Origin: Chryseobacterium luquanense
GTDB taxonomy: Bacteria; Bacteroidota; Bacteroidia; Flavobacteriales; Weeksellaceae
Direction: 5' to 3'
DNA length: 49,499 nucleotides
Assembly: GCF_026460945.1 (NCBI RefSeq)
Contig: NZ_JAOVZV010000024.1
Coordinates: 1-49,499 of the forward strand
Within the stretch, counting starts at the first letter, position 1. The number at the start of each line of letters is the position of its first letter. This document shows positions 15,865 to 25,220 of this stretch, piece after piece. Position numbers and translations under genes: made by a program. The notes below the pieces were generated by a model that was given only the letters and a program-made list of their open reading frames with translations, was not told the DNA's origin and searched no databases.

Positions 15865-17703
15865 ATGAAACAAATCTACAATTGTTCTTTTTTTAAAAGA
15901 AAATCAAACCAAAGCTATTTAAAAGGCACGTTTGCAGGTCTTGCATTTTTATTTGCAAGTTATAGCGCTGTAAATGCTCAAGTGAGTACTTACAATTTTG
16001 CGCAGTCATCAGGAACTTTTACACCCATCACGGGAACGGTTTTAGAAACAGCAACCGGAAACACATCTACTACGAGTCTCAACAGTAATGTTTATTCAGT
16101 AACACTTCCGTTCAATTTTACATTTAATGCTACTTCATATAGCTCTTTAAATGTAACAACAAATGGTTTTGTAACTTTTGGAGCAACTGCTCCAACTTCT
16201 ACGAACCTCACTCCCATTTCAAATACAGCTGCTTATGAGGGAGCTGTTTCTGCGTGGGGACGAGATCTCAACAGTGTTTTTGATCTCAACAGTGTAACAG
16301 GAAATATCAGCTGGGAAACTGTTGGTGCTGCTCCTAACCGGGAAGTCGTTATCCAGTGGAAGAATTTTAGACCTGCTTATTCTATTTCTACTACTGCAGC
16401 GTATGCATTTTCTTTCCAAATCAGATTACAGGAAACCTCCAATGTAATCAAAATGGTTTACGATAGTGGTGCTTTTTTAGTTGGAACAACTGGTGCTGCT
16501 ACAACTGCTCAAATCGGTTTAAGAGGTACTACAAATGCAGATTTTAATAACAGGCTTAATGCTACAACATTAGATTTCATGAGTTCTAATGCTGGAACTG
16601 CAAATAGTAGTACACAAGCTTCACATACTACCAATGCAACACCAGGAATGCCATCTGCAGGATTTACTTATACTTGGACTCCGCCTACATGTTGGATTCC
16701 GAATGGGGTAAATGTAAATAATATTACAACAACTACTGCAACAGTTAATTGGTTCGCTCCTACAGTTGCTCCCGCAAATGGTTATGATGTTTATTATTCA
16801 ACTACCAATACCGCACCTACGTCATCTACTACACCAAATGTAAGCAATGTTCCGGGTTTAACGACGCCAATAGGACCTTTACAAAATTCTACAAACTACT
16901 ATGTTTGGGTAAGATCAGCATGTAGTTCTTCAGATAAAAGTGTTTGGACTTCTGTTACTAATTTTGCTACGCAATGTAATACTTTAACGGGGTCTTATTT
17001 TGAAGGATTTGAAGGATATACAGGAACAACTAATGGAAATGCCGGAGTTTTACCTATTTGCTGGACAAATTTGGGGACAACAAATGGTGGGCATATTTCA
17101 AATAGTACGACGATTACCGGAAGTAATACTCTTTATTTATGGACATCTGGAGCACGTATTGCCTATGTAGCTTTACCACCTATGTCTACTTTACAATCTG
17201 GGGAGTACAGATTAAAGTTTGATGCTAAAGCTTCTGTTACAGCAAATGGAATTCTTCAGATAGGATATGTGGATGCTTCGAATAATTTTGTTGAAATGAC
17301 AACATTCAGCGTTCCTACCACCAATACAACGTATCCTTTTTCATTTGATATTCCTGTTCTTCCAGTGGGTGTAACTCAGTTAGCATTGAAAAATCCGGGA
17401 ACACCGGCAAACAGTTTGTCAATAGATAATCTTTCTTATGAGCTTAAAACTTTAGGAACTTCGGAGGTTTTAGCTAAAAATAAACTGAGAATTTATCCAA
17501 ATCCTTTTACTGATGTTATTAATATCGATAATGTTGAAAATGTGAAATCTGTTTCAATCATTGATGTTTCTGGAAGGATTTTAAAATCATTTGATGGAGT
17601 TTCATCTACAATCAATTTATCAGATTTAAAAGAAGGAATGTATATTCTTGTTTTAGATTATAAAGATGGTTCAAGATTTTCACATAAGATTATGAAGAAA
17701 TAA
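15865..17703 (+). CDS. T9SS type A sorting-domain protein with fibronectin III domain
   Basis: A 612-residue secreted protein. The N-terminus has a signal peptide ending near SAVNAQ. An adhesin-like, Thr/Ser/Asn-rich beta region covers about residues 30-260, a fibronectin type III domain about 270-370 (CWIPNGVNV to SVTNFAT), and a further beta domain about 375-530. The last ~70 residues are a type A T9SS sorting signal (LRIYPNPFTDVINI, SIIDVSGRI, LKEGMYILVL, HKIMKK). This domain directs export through PorU/PorV to the cell surface. I chose the ATG rather than an upstream in-frame TTG because the signal peptide begins there. No catalytic motif was seen, so a surface or adhesive role is a guess. 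Confidence 0.9.
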   Translation: MKQIYNCSFFKRKSNQSYLKGTFAGLAFLFASYSAVNAQVSTYNFAQSSGTFTPITGTVLETATGNTSTTSLNSNVYSVTLPFNFTFNATSYSSLNVTTNGFVTFGATAPTSTNLTPISNTAAYEGAVSAWGRDLNSVFDLNSVTGNISWETVGAAPNREVVIQWKNFRPAYSISTTAAYAFSFQIRLQETSNVIKMVYDSGAFLVGTTGAATTAQIGLRGTTNADFNNRLNATTLDFMSSNAGTANSSTQASHTTNATPGMPSAGFTYTWTPPTCWIPNGVNVNNITTTTATVNWFAPTVAPANGYDVYYSTTNTAPTSSTTPNVSNVPGLTTPIGPLQNSTNYYVWVRSACSSSDKSVWTSVTNFATQCNTLTGSYFEGFEGYTGTTNGNAGVLPICWTNLGTTNGGHISNSTTITGSNTLYLWTSGARIAYVALPPMSTLQSGEYRLKFDAKASVTANGILQIGYVDASNNFVEMTTFSVPTTNTTYPFSFDIPVLPVGVTQLALKNPGTPANSLSIDNLSYELKTLGTSEVLAKNKLRIYPNPFTDVINIDNVENVKSVSIIDVSGRILKSFDGVSSTINLSDLKEGMYILVLDYKDGSRFSHKIMKK

Positions 17704-17725
17704 GTTTAATCTAATTTCCAAATAA

Positions 17726-17760
17726 AAATCGGCTCTAAAAAATTAGAGCCGATTTCTTTT
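17726..17760. terminator. bidirectional terminator between convergent genes
   Basis: A perfect 13-bp stem (AAATCGGCTCTAA and TTAGAGCCGATTT, loop AAAA) with T-rich sequence on the plus side and an A-rich flank on the other serves both converging genes. Confidence 0.85.
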
Positions 17761-17769
17761 ATATAAAAT

Positions 17770-19893
17770 TTACTGTTGCAAAATACCACCGTTATTTTCA
17801 CTTTGGGTGGTTTGCTTAATCATATTAGGATCTTCTTTAGCCAGTTTATTTTTGGTTGGAATTTTATAATTGACGGTAATCCCGAAACTTCTGCTGTCGA
17901 ATTTGTTTGATGTAAATACTTTTCCACCTAAAGAATTCGCTACAATGACACTTTTATTCTGATTAAAAATATCTCTTGCATAGAGGGAAAGATTAAGACG
18001 GTCGGCCATGAACTTTTTTGATATTGTTAGATCAAAAGCATTGTTCAAAGGTTTCTCAATTTGAAAATAATAGAAATTTCCTCCTTTTGGTATCACGTTA
18101 TAATTCGCCTGAAGTCTGATGTCTTTTGGAAGAATAAACTGTCCCATCAAACTGAAAATCCAGAAACCTTTTGATTTAATATCCGGCATTTCCTGAATCT
18201 GATATCCTGTATAAACATATAATAAGTTCATTTTATCAGGGTTTACATTAAATTTCATCAGCTCGCTGAAAGGCGTTGTGAAAAGCATAAACGGAATCGG
18301 CATTCCGAAATTGAAGTTATGTGTTCTGATGCTGTTGACCTGTACCTGTTCGTTTCTGATTAAATTGCCTTCCCTTGAAACTTTCTGAACAATCTGATTC
18401 TTCACCCAACTTGTGTTATAGCCAATGTAGGCATAATCAAATGCGCTGATTTTGATTTCCGCATTGTCATAAATTGTCGGCTGTAGATTGGGATTACCGG
18501 TTGATGTAAGTGTTTCTGTTGTGAGTGTATTGTTGTTTGGGTTTAGAAGCGAAACACTTGGCAGGCTGATTTTCTTGTTGTAATTTAAGTTTACAAAAAG
18601 CTGTTTCATCAAATTATACTGCACACTTGCATTTGGAAAAACTTTAAACTTTTTGAATGGGTTTAAATTAGCTTCCTTTAAAACATTGTTTTTGTCATAG
18701 AATCTTGTAATTCCTGTGATGTCATAATTCTCAGCTCTTGCTCCGGCGATAAAATCAAACTTCTTTAAAGTTGCCTGAAATTCCAAATAGGCAGAAGTAG
18801 TCTGTCTTGTGTAATCAAGATTCACAAGACTTCCATCTTTTGTTTCAAAATTTTGCTGGTCAAATAATCCTCCGAAGCTTACTTTTCCTTCATCCAGAAT
18901 CTTCAGAGGCTGTGAATAATCGATTTTGAAATTATATAAATTAAATAAAGAAGAGTTGTTTAATGATTTAGCTCCAAATTGATTAAACTCTGAATCGCTG
19001 TTGGTGTAAATTGCTTTAAAATCAAGCTTTTTATTTTTGTCTTCAAATTTTTTCTGATACGTTGCCGCAACTTCCTGTCTTAAACCTTTGGAATCACTCG
19101 AAAAATTAGACCGTGTCACTCCGTTTAAAAATTCATCAGTAACAACAGACGAACCGCCGTTGTTGTGATTAATGTCGTAGTTTAACAACAATCTGTCTTT
19201 TCCAAGTTCAAAAGTGAAAGCCGAATTCATATAATATGTTCTTCCTAAAGAACTAGAATTATTTCTGCTTAAATTATCAAACTCAGAAAGGGATAAACTC
19301 TCACGGTAATATTGCCCAAGATTTACCTGCCACCCAAACCACTTATTTCTTGAGTTTAAAGCTATGGAATTATTAAACCTGCTTCTGTATTTATCATAAC
19401 TTGAAAAACGGTAACCTCCATTGTAAACTGCAGTCAGGTAATTTTTTGCCGACTTGCTTGTAATAATATTTAAAATAGCACCTCCAGAAGTTGCAGGAAA
19501 TTCTGCGCCGGGTTGCGTAATGATTTCAATTCTGTCAACCGAATTTGCGGGCATTCCTTCCAGAAAAGCATTCAGTTCATTACTTGAAATGTTCAAAGGT
19601 CTTCCATCCATGTAAACATCGAGTGGCTTTCCCTGATACATCATTCCTACCATATCAGATACCACCAAACCAGGAAGTTTTTTTACCCCTTCCATTAAAG
19701 AACCGGAATTTAAGCTGGGCTGTTCAGAAAAATCAAAAATCGTACGGTCAGCTTTTTGCTCAACGGCTTTTTTAGTTTTGGTGATAACAACGCCTTCGAT
19801 TTCTTTTTCCTTGGTTTCTTTATTGTCTTTAGTTTCCTGAGCGAAATTTAAAACTGAACCTAAAAGTGAGAGAGCAAATAAAGTTTTCTTCAT
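17770..19893 (-). CDS. outer membrane beta-barrel (TonB-receptor-like) protein 1
   Basis: A 707-residue protein with a signal peptide (MKKTLFALSLLGSVLNFAQ), a short Glu/Lys-rich linker, a plug-like domain (about residues 45-170: EGVVITKTKK, VYMDGRPLNIS, VDRIEIITQPGAEFPATSGG, ILNIITSK) and a long C-terminal beta-barrel. This is the 'outer membrane beta-barrel family' layout related to TonB-dependent receptors, and it lacks the usual N-terminal carboxypeptidase-like domain. The ligand cannot be inferred. It lies 55 nt downstream of a second protein of the same architecture, suggesting an old duplication and shared transcription. Confidence 0.85.
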   Translation of the reverse strand: MKKTLFALSLLGSVLNFAQETKDNKETKEKEIEGVVITKTKKAVEQKADRTIFDFSEQPSLNSGSLMEGVKKLPGLVVSDMVGMMYQGKPLDVYMDGRPLNISSNELNAFLEGMPANSVDRIEIITQPGAEFPATSGGAILNIITSKSAKNYLTAVYNGGYRFSSYDKYRSRFNNSIALNSRNKWFGWQVNLGQYYRESLSLSEFDNLSRNNSSSLGRTYYMNSAFTFELGKDRLLLNYDINHNNGGSSVVTDEFLNGVTRSNFSSDSKGLRQEVAATYQKKFEDKNKKLDFKAIYTNSDSEFNQFGAKSLNNSSLFNLYNFKIDYSQPLKILDEGKVSFGGLFDQQNFETKDGSLVNLDYTRQTTSAYLEFQATLKKFDFIAGARAENYDITGITRFYDKNNVLKEANLNPFKKFKVFPNASVQYNLMKQLFVNLNYNKKISLPSVSLLNPNNNTLTTETLTSTGNPNLQPTIYDNAEIKISAFDYAYIGYNTSWVKNQIVQKVSREGNLIRNEQVQVNSIRTHNFNFGMPIPFMLFTTPFSELMKFNVNPDKMNLLYVYTGYQIQEMPDIKSKGFWIFSLMGQFILPKDIRLQANYNVIPKGGNFYYFQIEKPLNNAFDLTISKKFMADRLNLSLYARDIFNQNKSVIVANSLGGKVFTSNKFDSRSFGITVNYKIPTKNKLAKEDPNMIKQTTQSENNGGILQQ

Positions 19894-19948
19894 AATGTGA
19901 GTAAATCTATTCTGTTAGACGTTGAAAAATTAGATTTGTTACAAAACT

Positions 19949-22075
19949 TTATTGAGCTCTGTCTTTTTCTTCAAAATTGATGCTTTTTGTAGTGACTTTC
20001 TTTTTATAATTCCCTAATGTATAATTTACATTTAAACGGAAACCTCTTCCATCCCAGTAATTATTAAAATGCTGGCTGTTATTGCTGAAATAGATATCGC
20101 CTTGATATTTTTGAGCAAAAATATTGGTTACGGTTGCATTGATCTGCAGTTGTTTTTCCATCAGAGAAATTTTTATTCCCGAATTTAAATTTGAAAAATT
20201 ATGAAAAGAAGAATTCACGTTTTGGTAAGGTAAATCCTGACTGTAATTCAGAAAAAAGTACAACGTCTTGTTTTTATTTAACGTAAAAGTGTTGTTAAAA
20301 GAATAACTTACAGAATGCCCTTTTTGTGGCTGAGCATCAATGTTATACACTTTAGAATCGGTTAACGAGCCATTTAATGATAAACTTGCTTCCCAAATTT
20401 TGAAAAACTGATCGGTGTAAGAAGCATTAAATCCATAAAAATTATTATCGTAATAATTAAGATAAGTCCCGATTTGTGAAATCCCGTCTAATAACGAGAG
20501 TTGTCCGAAACCGTTTTTAAGTTTTAAATAGTAAATGCTTGCAGAAAATTTGCTGTTGTATGTATATCCCAATTCTAAGTTATTAATGTAAGATGGTTTT
20601 AACAATGGATTTCCTGAAGAATAAGAATAAGGATTCTCATACCATCTGAAAGGATTGAGATTGTTCATACTTGGCCGATTGATTCTTCTTGAATAAGAAA
20701 GACTGAAAACATTTTTCTTTTCTTTGTATGAAATAAAAGCAGAGGGAAACCATTGCCCGTAATTGTATGAATTGCCAATGTTGGTCAACGGGGTAAAACT
20801 TTTTGCCTGTGTGTTTTCATAACGAAGTCCGGCTTTTGTTTCCCAATGTTCACCGAAACTTTTAGCATAACTAAAATAAGCAGCATAATTTTCTTCCTGA
20901 TATTCAAATAAATTGGCTCTTTGCAAATCCGGAATATATTGGTTGTTGATGATGTTGAAATACTGAAGATCGGTTGAATTTTTAAACTGATTGAATTTTA
21001 TACCTGTTTCAATGGTTCCGAATGAAAAAGGTAATTCCAGATCGCCCTGTAAAGAAAAAACCTGTGGTGCAACGATTGAAGTTGTTTTTACATCCTGAAT
21101 AGTTTGATCACTCTGTTTTAAAGTAGAAAAATTAACATCGGTATCAGAATTATTCTTAAAAAAATTTCCGGCAAAACTCAGTTTTTTTCCTAATGAATCT
21201 AATTTCAGATCATAATAAACACTTAAAGTATGAGTCGGAGTTTTCTCACGGTGAAAAGTATTGGTCAGAAGATTTTCAACAGTAGAATCAGAACTTACAT
21301 TTCTTGTCTCATTAACGATGTCCATTCCGGATTTTTCATGAGTATAAATGTATTCCATCCCAAGTTCAGAGTTTTTATTGATCTTGTACGAAAGATTTAG
21401 GTTGGGCGTCAATTCCTTCCACAGATCTTTTCTTACAGAGCGGCTATAGTTTTGTGAAGCTCCTGTAATCGTATAGTTTTCTTCTGAACGTTTTGCTCCG
21501 TCCAGATAACCAGTTCTTAGTGAGATATTCAATTTTTCAGTTTGGTAGTTCAGCGTTCCGTTGATATTTCCGCTTGAATAAGTCCGTTGATTGAGTCCCG
21601 TGTTTATAGAACCACTCCAGCCTAAATTCGGATTTTTTTTCAAAATAATATTGATTAATCCGCTGTTGCCCTGCGCTTCATATTTTGCAGGTGGAGTAGT
21701 GATGACCTCTATTTTGGCAATGTTTTCTGAACGAATTGTTTTCAGATAGTTCAAAAGAGCAGTTCCAGAAAGATTCAGCATCCTTCCATTAATCATAACA
21801 TTGACACTGCTTTTTCCTGTGATAGAAATGGTTCCCAAATTATCATCAACTTTCAGCATCGGAACATTGGCTAAGGTTTCTGCACCATCCATTCCCTGCG
21901 AAGCAATTGATGCTTCTACATTGAAAATCAGCCGGTCTGCTTTCCTTTCTAGAAGTAACTTTTTCTTTCCATTAACAGTAACAGCTTCTATATTTTTGAC
22001 TTGTAAAGTATCCTGTTTTTGAGCAAAAAGGGAAATGGATAAGAATGACGTGGCGATGATGAATGTCTTTTTCAT
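19949..22075 (-). CDS. outer membrane beta-barrel (TonB-receptor-like) protein 2
   Basis: A 708-residue protein with the same plan as its downstream neighbour: signal peptide (ending SLFAQ), a plug-like region (IEAVTVNGKKK, ADRLIFNVEA, VNVMINGRMLNLSG, IAKIEVITTPPAKYEAQGNS, LINIILKK) and a barrel with many aromatic-ended strands. The two are diverged outside the plug motifs. Some relatives in this family are regulated with peptide or metal uptake, but nothing here identifies a substrate. It begins 34 nt downstream of the DUF5694 gene, so the three minus-strand genes may be one unit. Confidence 0.85.
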   Translation of the reverse strand: MKKTFIIATSFLSISLFAQKQDTLQVKNIEAVTVNGKKKLLLERKADRLIFNVEASIASQGMDGAETLANVPMLKVDDNLGTISITGKSSVNVMINGRMLNLSGTALLNYLKTIRSENIAKIEVITTPPAKYEAQGNSGLINIILKKNPNLGWSGSINTGLNQRTYSSGNINGTLNYQTEKLNISLRTGYLDGAKRSEENYTITGASQNYSRSVRKDLWKELTPNLNLSYKINKNSELGMEYIYTHEKSGMDIVNETRNVSSDSTVENLLTNTFHREKTPTHTLSVYYDLKLDSLGKKLSFAGNFFKNNSDTDVNFSTLKQSDQTIQDVKTTSIVAPQVFSLQGDLELPFSFGTIETGIKFNQFKNSTDLQYFNIINNQYIPDLQRANLFEYQEENYAAYFSYAKSFGEHWETKAGLRYENTQAKSFTPLTNIGNSYNYGQWFPSAFISYKEKKNVFSLSYSRRINRPSMNNLNPFRWYENPYSYSSGNPLLKPSYINNLELGYTYNSKFSASIYYLKLKNGFGQLSLLDGISQIGTYLNYYDNNFYGFNASYTDQFFKIWEASLSLNGSLTDSKVYNIDAQPQKGHSVSYSFNNTFTLNKNKTLYFFLNYSQDLPYQNVNSSFHNFSNLNSGIKISLMEKQLQINATVTNIFAQKYQGDIYFSNNSQHFNNYWDGRGFRLNVNYTLGNYKKKVTTKSINFEEKDRAQ

Positions 22076-22109
22076 GAGTAAGAACAGTTTTGTTTCGAAA
22101 AAAGAAGAA

Positions 22110-22958
22110 TTATTTTTTTTGATCTAAAGTTGAAAACTCAACGTAATCATACTCAGGAGAAGAAGTGAAAAGTTGTCTTAAAACGGAGGCGTGACCATTT
22201 CCCGCAATAACCAAGATTCTGTCTTCAGTATTTTTCGGAATCTCCTGAATTTTTCTGAACATTCTAAGATTCCTGTTATACCAATATAACGCAAGGAGAT
22301 CTGCGCCGTCGTGTTCTCTTAATTTAAAATCTCCGGTTAAATACGCTCCGTATTCGTACTGATGATATTCTTTGCTGTTCATATATTTGAACATATCAAG
22401 GAGTGATTTGAAATTTTTCGGCTCTGTATTTTTAATGAATTTATTATACTGCTTAGAAACAGCATCGTCACTTAAAAAATCATAATCTTCTAATAGATTT
22501 TTAAAATACAATGAGTCTTTCTTACCAAATTTTTCTGTAAGATCATCCAAAACCGAATTCGCATCAATACTATATAATTCATTGATCTTAAGTTCTGTTG
22601 CGATGCGCATTGCAAGTTGGTAACGCTCATCCCTCTGATCTTTGTGTTTGCCGTCTTTATATTCTTTTAATTTTTCATTGGCTTTCCAATTCGGCCAGGC
22701 TTCGATAGTGATTTTTGTAGGCTTGAATTTTTTAATGTAATTGATTAACTCTGTTACTTCAGCTGCTGTCTTAGGTTCTAAAACATCTACCTGATCACTT
22801 TTTGAAGTCTTATGAGCATCCAAATTGGGATATTCAAAATGAAACGAACCAACAACCATAACTTTGGTTTTCGGATCGGGGAAATATTCAGATGGCTTTT
22901 TCTGTCCGAATAAAAAAGTAGAGATAGTTAATAATACTATTAGAATTGACGATTTCAT
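22110..22958 (-). CDS. DUF5694-type exported protein
   Basis: A 282-residue protein with a signal peptide (LLTISTFLFGQ). Conserved elements are VMVVGSFHFEYP near the start, TITIEAWP, a central helical region rich in Lys/Asp/Tyr, and VIAGNGHASVLRQL near the end. The paired GSFHF and GNGH motifs with an intervening Glu resemble the TraB/ChaN/EreA-like fold, in which His and Glu residues line an active site. The molecular function of DUF5694 proteins is not established. A TAAATTTG box lies 25 nt upstream on the minus strand. Confidence 0.75.
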   Translation of the reverse strand: MKSSILIVLLTISTFLFGQKKPSEYFPDPKTKVMVVGSFHFEYPNLDAHKTSKSDQVDVLEPKTAAEVTELINYIKKFKPTKITIEAWPNWKANEKLKEYKDGKHKDQRDERYQLAMRIATELKINELYSIDANSVLDDLTEKFGKKDSLYFKNLLEDYDFLSDDAVSKQYNKFIKNTEPKNFKSLLDMFKYMNSKEYHQYEYGAYLTGDFKLREHDGADLLALYWYNRNLRMFRKIQEIPKNTEDRILVIAGNGHASVLRQLFTSSPEYDYVEFSTLDQKK

Positions 22959-22983
22959 AATGATTTGTTTTAAATATTTTTGA

Positions 22984-22991
22984 CAAATTTA
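22984..22991 (-). promoter_or_regulatory. -7 element upstream of the DUF5694 gene
   Basis: Minus-strand TAAATTTG fits TAnnTTTG, 25 nt before the ATG. Confidence 0.5.
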
Positions 22992-23115
22992 TATCTCACG
23001 ATAATTTGATGAAATAAGGTTTCGACCAATCGGGAAATATGTCAGTTTAAAACATTTTCGTCGAAGAAAAACGGGTGTTCATAGATTCGAAAGGTTTTAG
23101 AAATGCTTTTGTATC

Positions 23116-23123
23116 TATTTTTG
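23116..23123 (+). promoter_or_regulatory. -7 element of the 115-aa/LytS/LytTR operon
   Basis: TATTTTTG ends only 4 nt before the ATG, which would give an mRNA with almost no leader. Confidence 0.55.
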
Positions 23124-23127
23124 GTAA

Positions 23128-23475
23128 ATGAAAAATATAATTCTTCTTTCGGGTGTGATTTTTATGCAGCTTTTTGCGGGTAATCACAAAGTAGATGTCT
23201 GGAAAACAATAATAATTGCTCCAAACGAAAATATTGATATTAATAAGGTAAATGCTCCTGTGACTTTAGAAATAAGAAATCTTTCAGATAAAAATATAGC
23301 TTTAGTTTCTGAGCTAAAAATACCTGCTGTAATTTTGGGCAAGACAGAATTCAAATATAGGTTGCCTAAAAAAGGCTGTTTAAAGTTAGAAAACAGAAAC
23401 ACAACAGCTGTTTCAATATATTTGCATTATTACTCTTCCAAAAGTATTTTTATTAACAATAAAGAATTACGATGA
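23128..23475 (+). CDS. small exported protein in a two-component operon
   Basis: A 115-residue protein of no family known to me. It begins with a hydrophobic signal peptide (MKNIILLSGVIFMQLFAG); the mature ~97 residues look like a single beta-sandwich (APVTLEIRNLSDKNIALV, then KKGCLKLENRNT, TAVSIYLHYYS). It contains one Cys. Its last codon and stop overlap the start of the sensor kinase gene by 4 nt (ATGA), so translation is coupled. That coupling makes a role in signal perception or in modulating the kinase at the envelope plausible, but this is inference. Confidence 0.75.
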   Translation: MKNIILLSGVIFMQLFAGNHKVDVWKTIIIAPNENIDINKVNAPVTLEIRNLSDKNIALVSELKIPAVILGKTEFKYRLPKKGCLKLENRNTTAVSIYLHYYSSKSIFINNKELR

Positions 23476-24500
23476 AAAAAAAGCAAATCATCCTTTTGCA
23501 TCTTTTATATTGGTTATTTTTTATTTATTACCAATTCAGGTTTGCATTTTTACCGAAAGAAGCAGGTGCAGAACTTCAAAGCTATATTTTAAGTTATTCT
23601 TTTCTGTTCGTTAATCTGTCCACTTTTTATGTTAATTATTTTGTTTTAATGCCTTGGGTTTATAAGAAGCAGAGATTGTATGCAATCTTTGGTGGAATAG
23701 TGGGTATTTTTTTATTTTTCAGTTTATTAAGGTATTCTGTCGAAGAGATTCTTTTTCCTGTTTTTTTTGGTTTTAGAAATTATCACGAGAAAACAAGTTT
23801 GGTTTACTATATTTATGATAATATTTTCTTCAGTTACACGGCTATTTTTGTGGCAACTCTAATTTGGTTGTTGAATAATGCGCTGAAAACCGAAAGAGAA
23901 AAACTTCGGTTAATTGAAGAAAATAAAAACTCACAACTCCAAGCCTTAAAGACACAAATTAATCCTCATTTTATTTTTAATACTTTAAATAATATTTATT
24001 CTTTGGTGTATCAGAATTCAGACAAAGCTTTGCCTGCTATTGAAGAATTGGGACAGTTATTAAGATACAGCACGAAAGATCTTGAAAAAGATTTTATTAC
24101 TTTGGATAAAGAAATTGGTTATCTCGACAGTTTAATTGCTCTTGAAAAGCTGAGGCTAAAACATCCTGAACTATTGAATGTAGAAAAAAAACTAAATTAT
24201 CCAATGCTGAATATTTCTCCAATGCTCTTAGTCCCGTTCGTGGAAAATGCTTTTAAACATGGAGATTTCAGAAATAAAGGTTTTGAAATGAAAATTTCAG
24301 ATGAAAATAAAATGCTGCATTTTTATCTTTTAAATTATAAAAAGGAGAAAATGAAAGACACCGTTTCCGGAATCGGAATAGAGAATGTCAAAAAGAGACT
24401 TGAAATTTTATATCCTAACAAATATAAACTGAATATTGTTGAAACTGAAACTGATTTTACAGTAGATTTAAAGATTGATTTGAAGAATGAAGAAAATTAA
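23472..24500 (+). CDS. LytS/YpdA-type sensor histidine kinase
   Basis: A 342-residue membrane kinase. Four hydrophobic segments span about residues 6-20, 38-62, 68-88 and 118-136, followed by a short coiled coil and the His-kinase domain typical of LytS-like enzymes. The phosphoacceptor is in QINPHFIFNTLNN (His ~166). The ATP-binding part shows VPFVENAFKHG (N box) and GIGIENVKKRL (G box). It autophosphorylates and passes phosphate to the LytTR regulator encoded next, whose start it overlaps by 14 nt. No extracellular sensor domain is present; the signal may be sensed in the membrane or through the upstream small protein. Confidence 0.92.
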   Translation: MKKKQIILLHLLYWLFFIYYQFRFAFLPKEAGAELQSYILSYSFLFVNLSTFYVNYFVLMPWVYKKQRLYAIFGGIVGIFLFFSLLRYSVEEILFPVFFGFRNYHEKTSLVYYIYDNIFFSYTAIFVATLIWLLNNALKTEREKLRLIEENKNSQLQALKTQINPHFIFNTLNNIYSLVYQNSDKALPAIEELGQLLRYSTKDLEKDFITLDKEIGYLDSLIALEKLRLKHPELLNVEKKLNYPMLNISPMLLVPFVENAFKHGDFRNKGFEMKISDENKMLHFYLLNYKKEKMKDTVSGIGIENVKKRLEILYPNKYKLNIVETETDFTVDLKIDLKNEEN

Positions 24501-25170
24501 ATGCATTGTTGTAGACGACGAACCTTTAGCTGTTTCACTTCTCGGAAATTATGTGCAAAAAATTCCGTTTCTCGAATTGGTATTCTCTTCAGAAAATCCG
24601 ATCGAAGCTTTAGAATTTATTCAGAAAAATGAAGCGGATCTTGTTTTTCTTGATATTCAGATGCCGGAACTTACGGGAATTAATTTCATGAAAATTGTCG
24701 GTGACAAAATGAAATATATTCTTACGACTGCGTATTCAGAATATGCTTTGGAAGGGTATGAACACAATGTGGTTGATTATCTTTTAAAGCCGATTTCTTT
24801 TGACCGATTTAATAAAAGTATTCTAAAAGCTCAGGAACGTTTTCCTTTAAATGCAACGAAAGATGCAAATCATTTTTTCGTAAAATCTTCCGGTCAACAG
24901 TATCGTGTTAATTTTAATGAAATTCTTTATGTAGAGAGCATCAAAGATTATGTCAACATTAAAACTGAAACTCAGGAATATATTGTGTTGGAAACTTTAA
25001 AGTCTCTCGAAAATCAACTTCCTGAAAATTTTACAAGAGTTCACAAGTCTTTTATTCTTAATGTAGATAAGGTGAAAAGTTTAGGTTTAAAAAAGATCAC
25101 TCTCAACTCAAATCACGAAATTCCGATTGGAGAAAGTTATAAAATGAATCTTTTAGATAAATTAAAATAA
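24487..25170 (+). CDS. LytTR-family response regulator
   Basis: A 227-residue regulator: a receiver domain (about 1-120) with the acidic pocket VVDDEP and phosphoacceptor in LVFLDIQMPE (Asp ~56), conserved Thr/Ser TAYSEYALEGY and Lys in LLKPISF, then a LytTR DNA-binding domain (about 130-227; HFFVKSSGQQYRVN, ILYVESIKDYVNIKT, FTRVHKSFILN). LytTR domains bind direct repeats in promoters. Overlap with the kinase gene and the following terminator define a three-gene operon. Target genes are unknown. Confidence 0.93.
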   Translation: MKKIKCIVVDDEPLAVSLLGNYVQKIPFLELVFSSENPIEALEFIQKNEADLVFLDIQMPELTGINFMKIVGDKMKYILTTAYSEYALEGYEHNVVDYLLKPISFDRFNKSILKAQERFPLNATKDANHFFVKSSGQQYRVNFNEILYVESIKDYVNIKTETQEYIVLETLKSLENQLPENFTRVHKSFILNVDKVKSLGLKKITLNSNHEIPIGESYKMNLLDKLK

Positions 25171-25173
25171 AAA

Positions 25174-25203
25174 AAAGCAACTCCAGTTTTGAAGTTGCTT
25201 TCG
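25174..25203. terminator. terminator between the LytTR operon and acnA
   Basis: A 9-bp stem AAAGCAACT (25174-25182) and AGTTGCTTT (25193-25201) with a 10-nt loop and A/T-rich flanks lies between converging genes. Confidence 0.75.
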
Positions 25204-25220
25204 TTGTATTAAAAGAAATT

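Noticed and set aside
17770..22075. Tandem receptors as a SusC/SusD-type polysaccharide utilisation locus
   Set aside because: There is no SusD-like lipoprotein, glycoside hydrolase or carboxypeptidase-like domain nearby.
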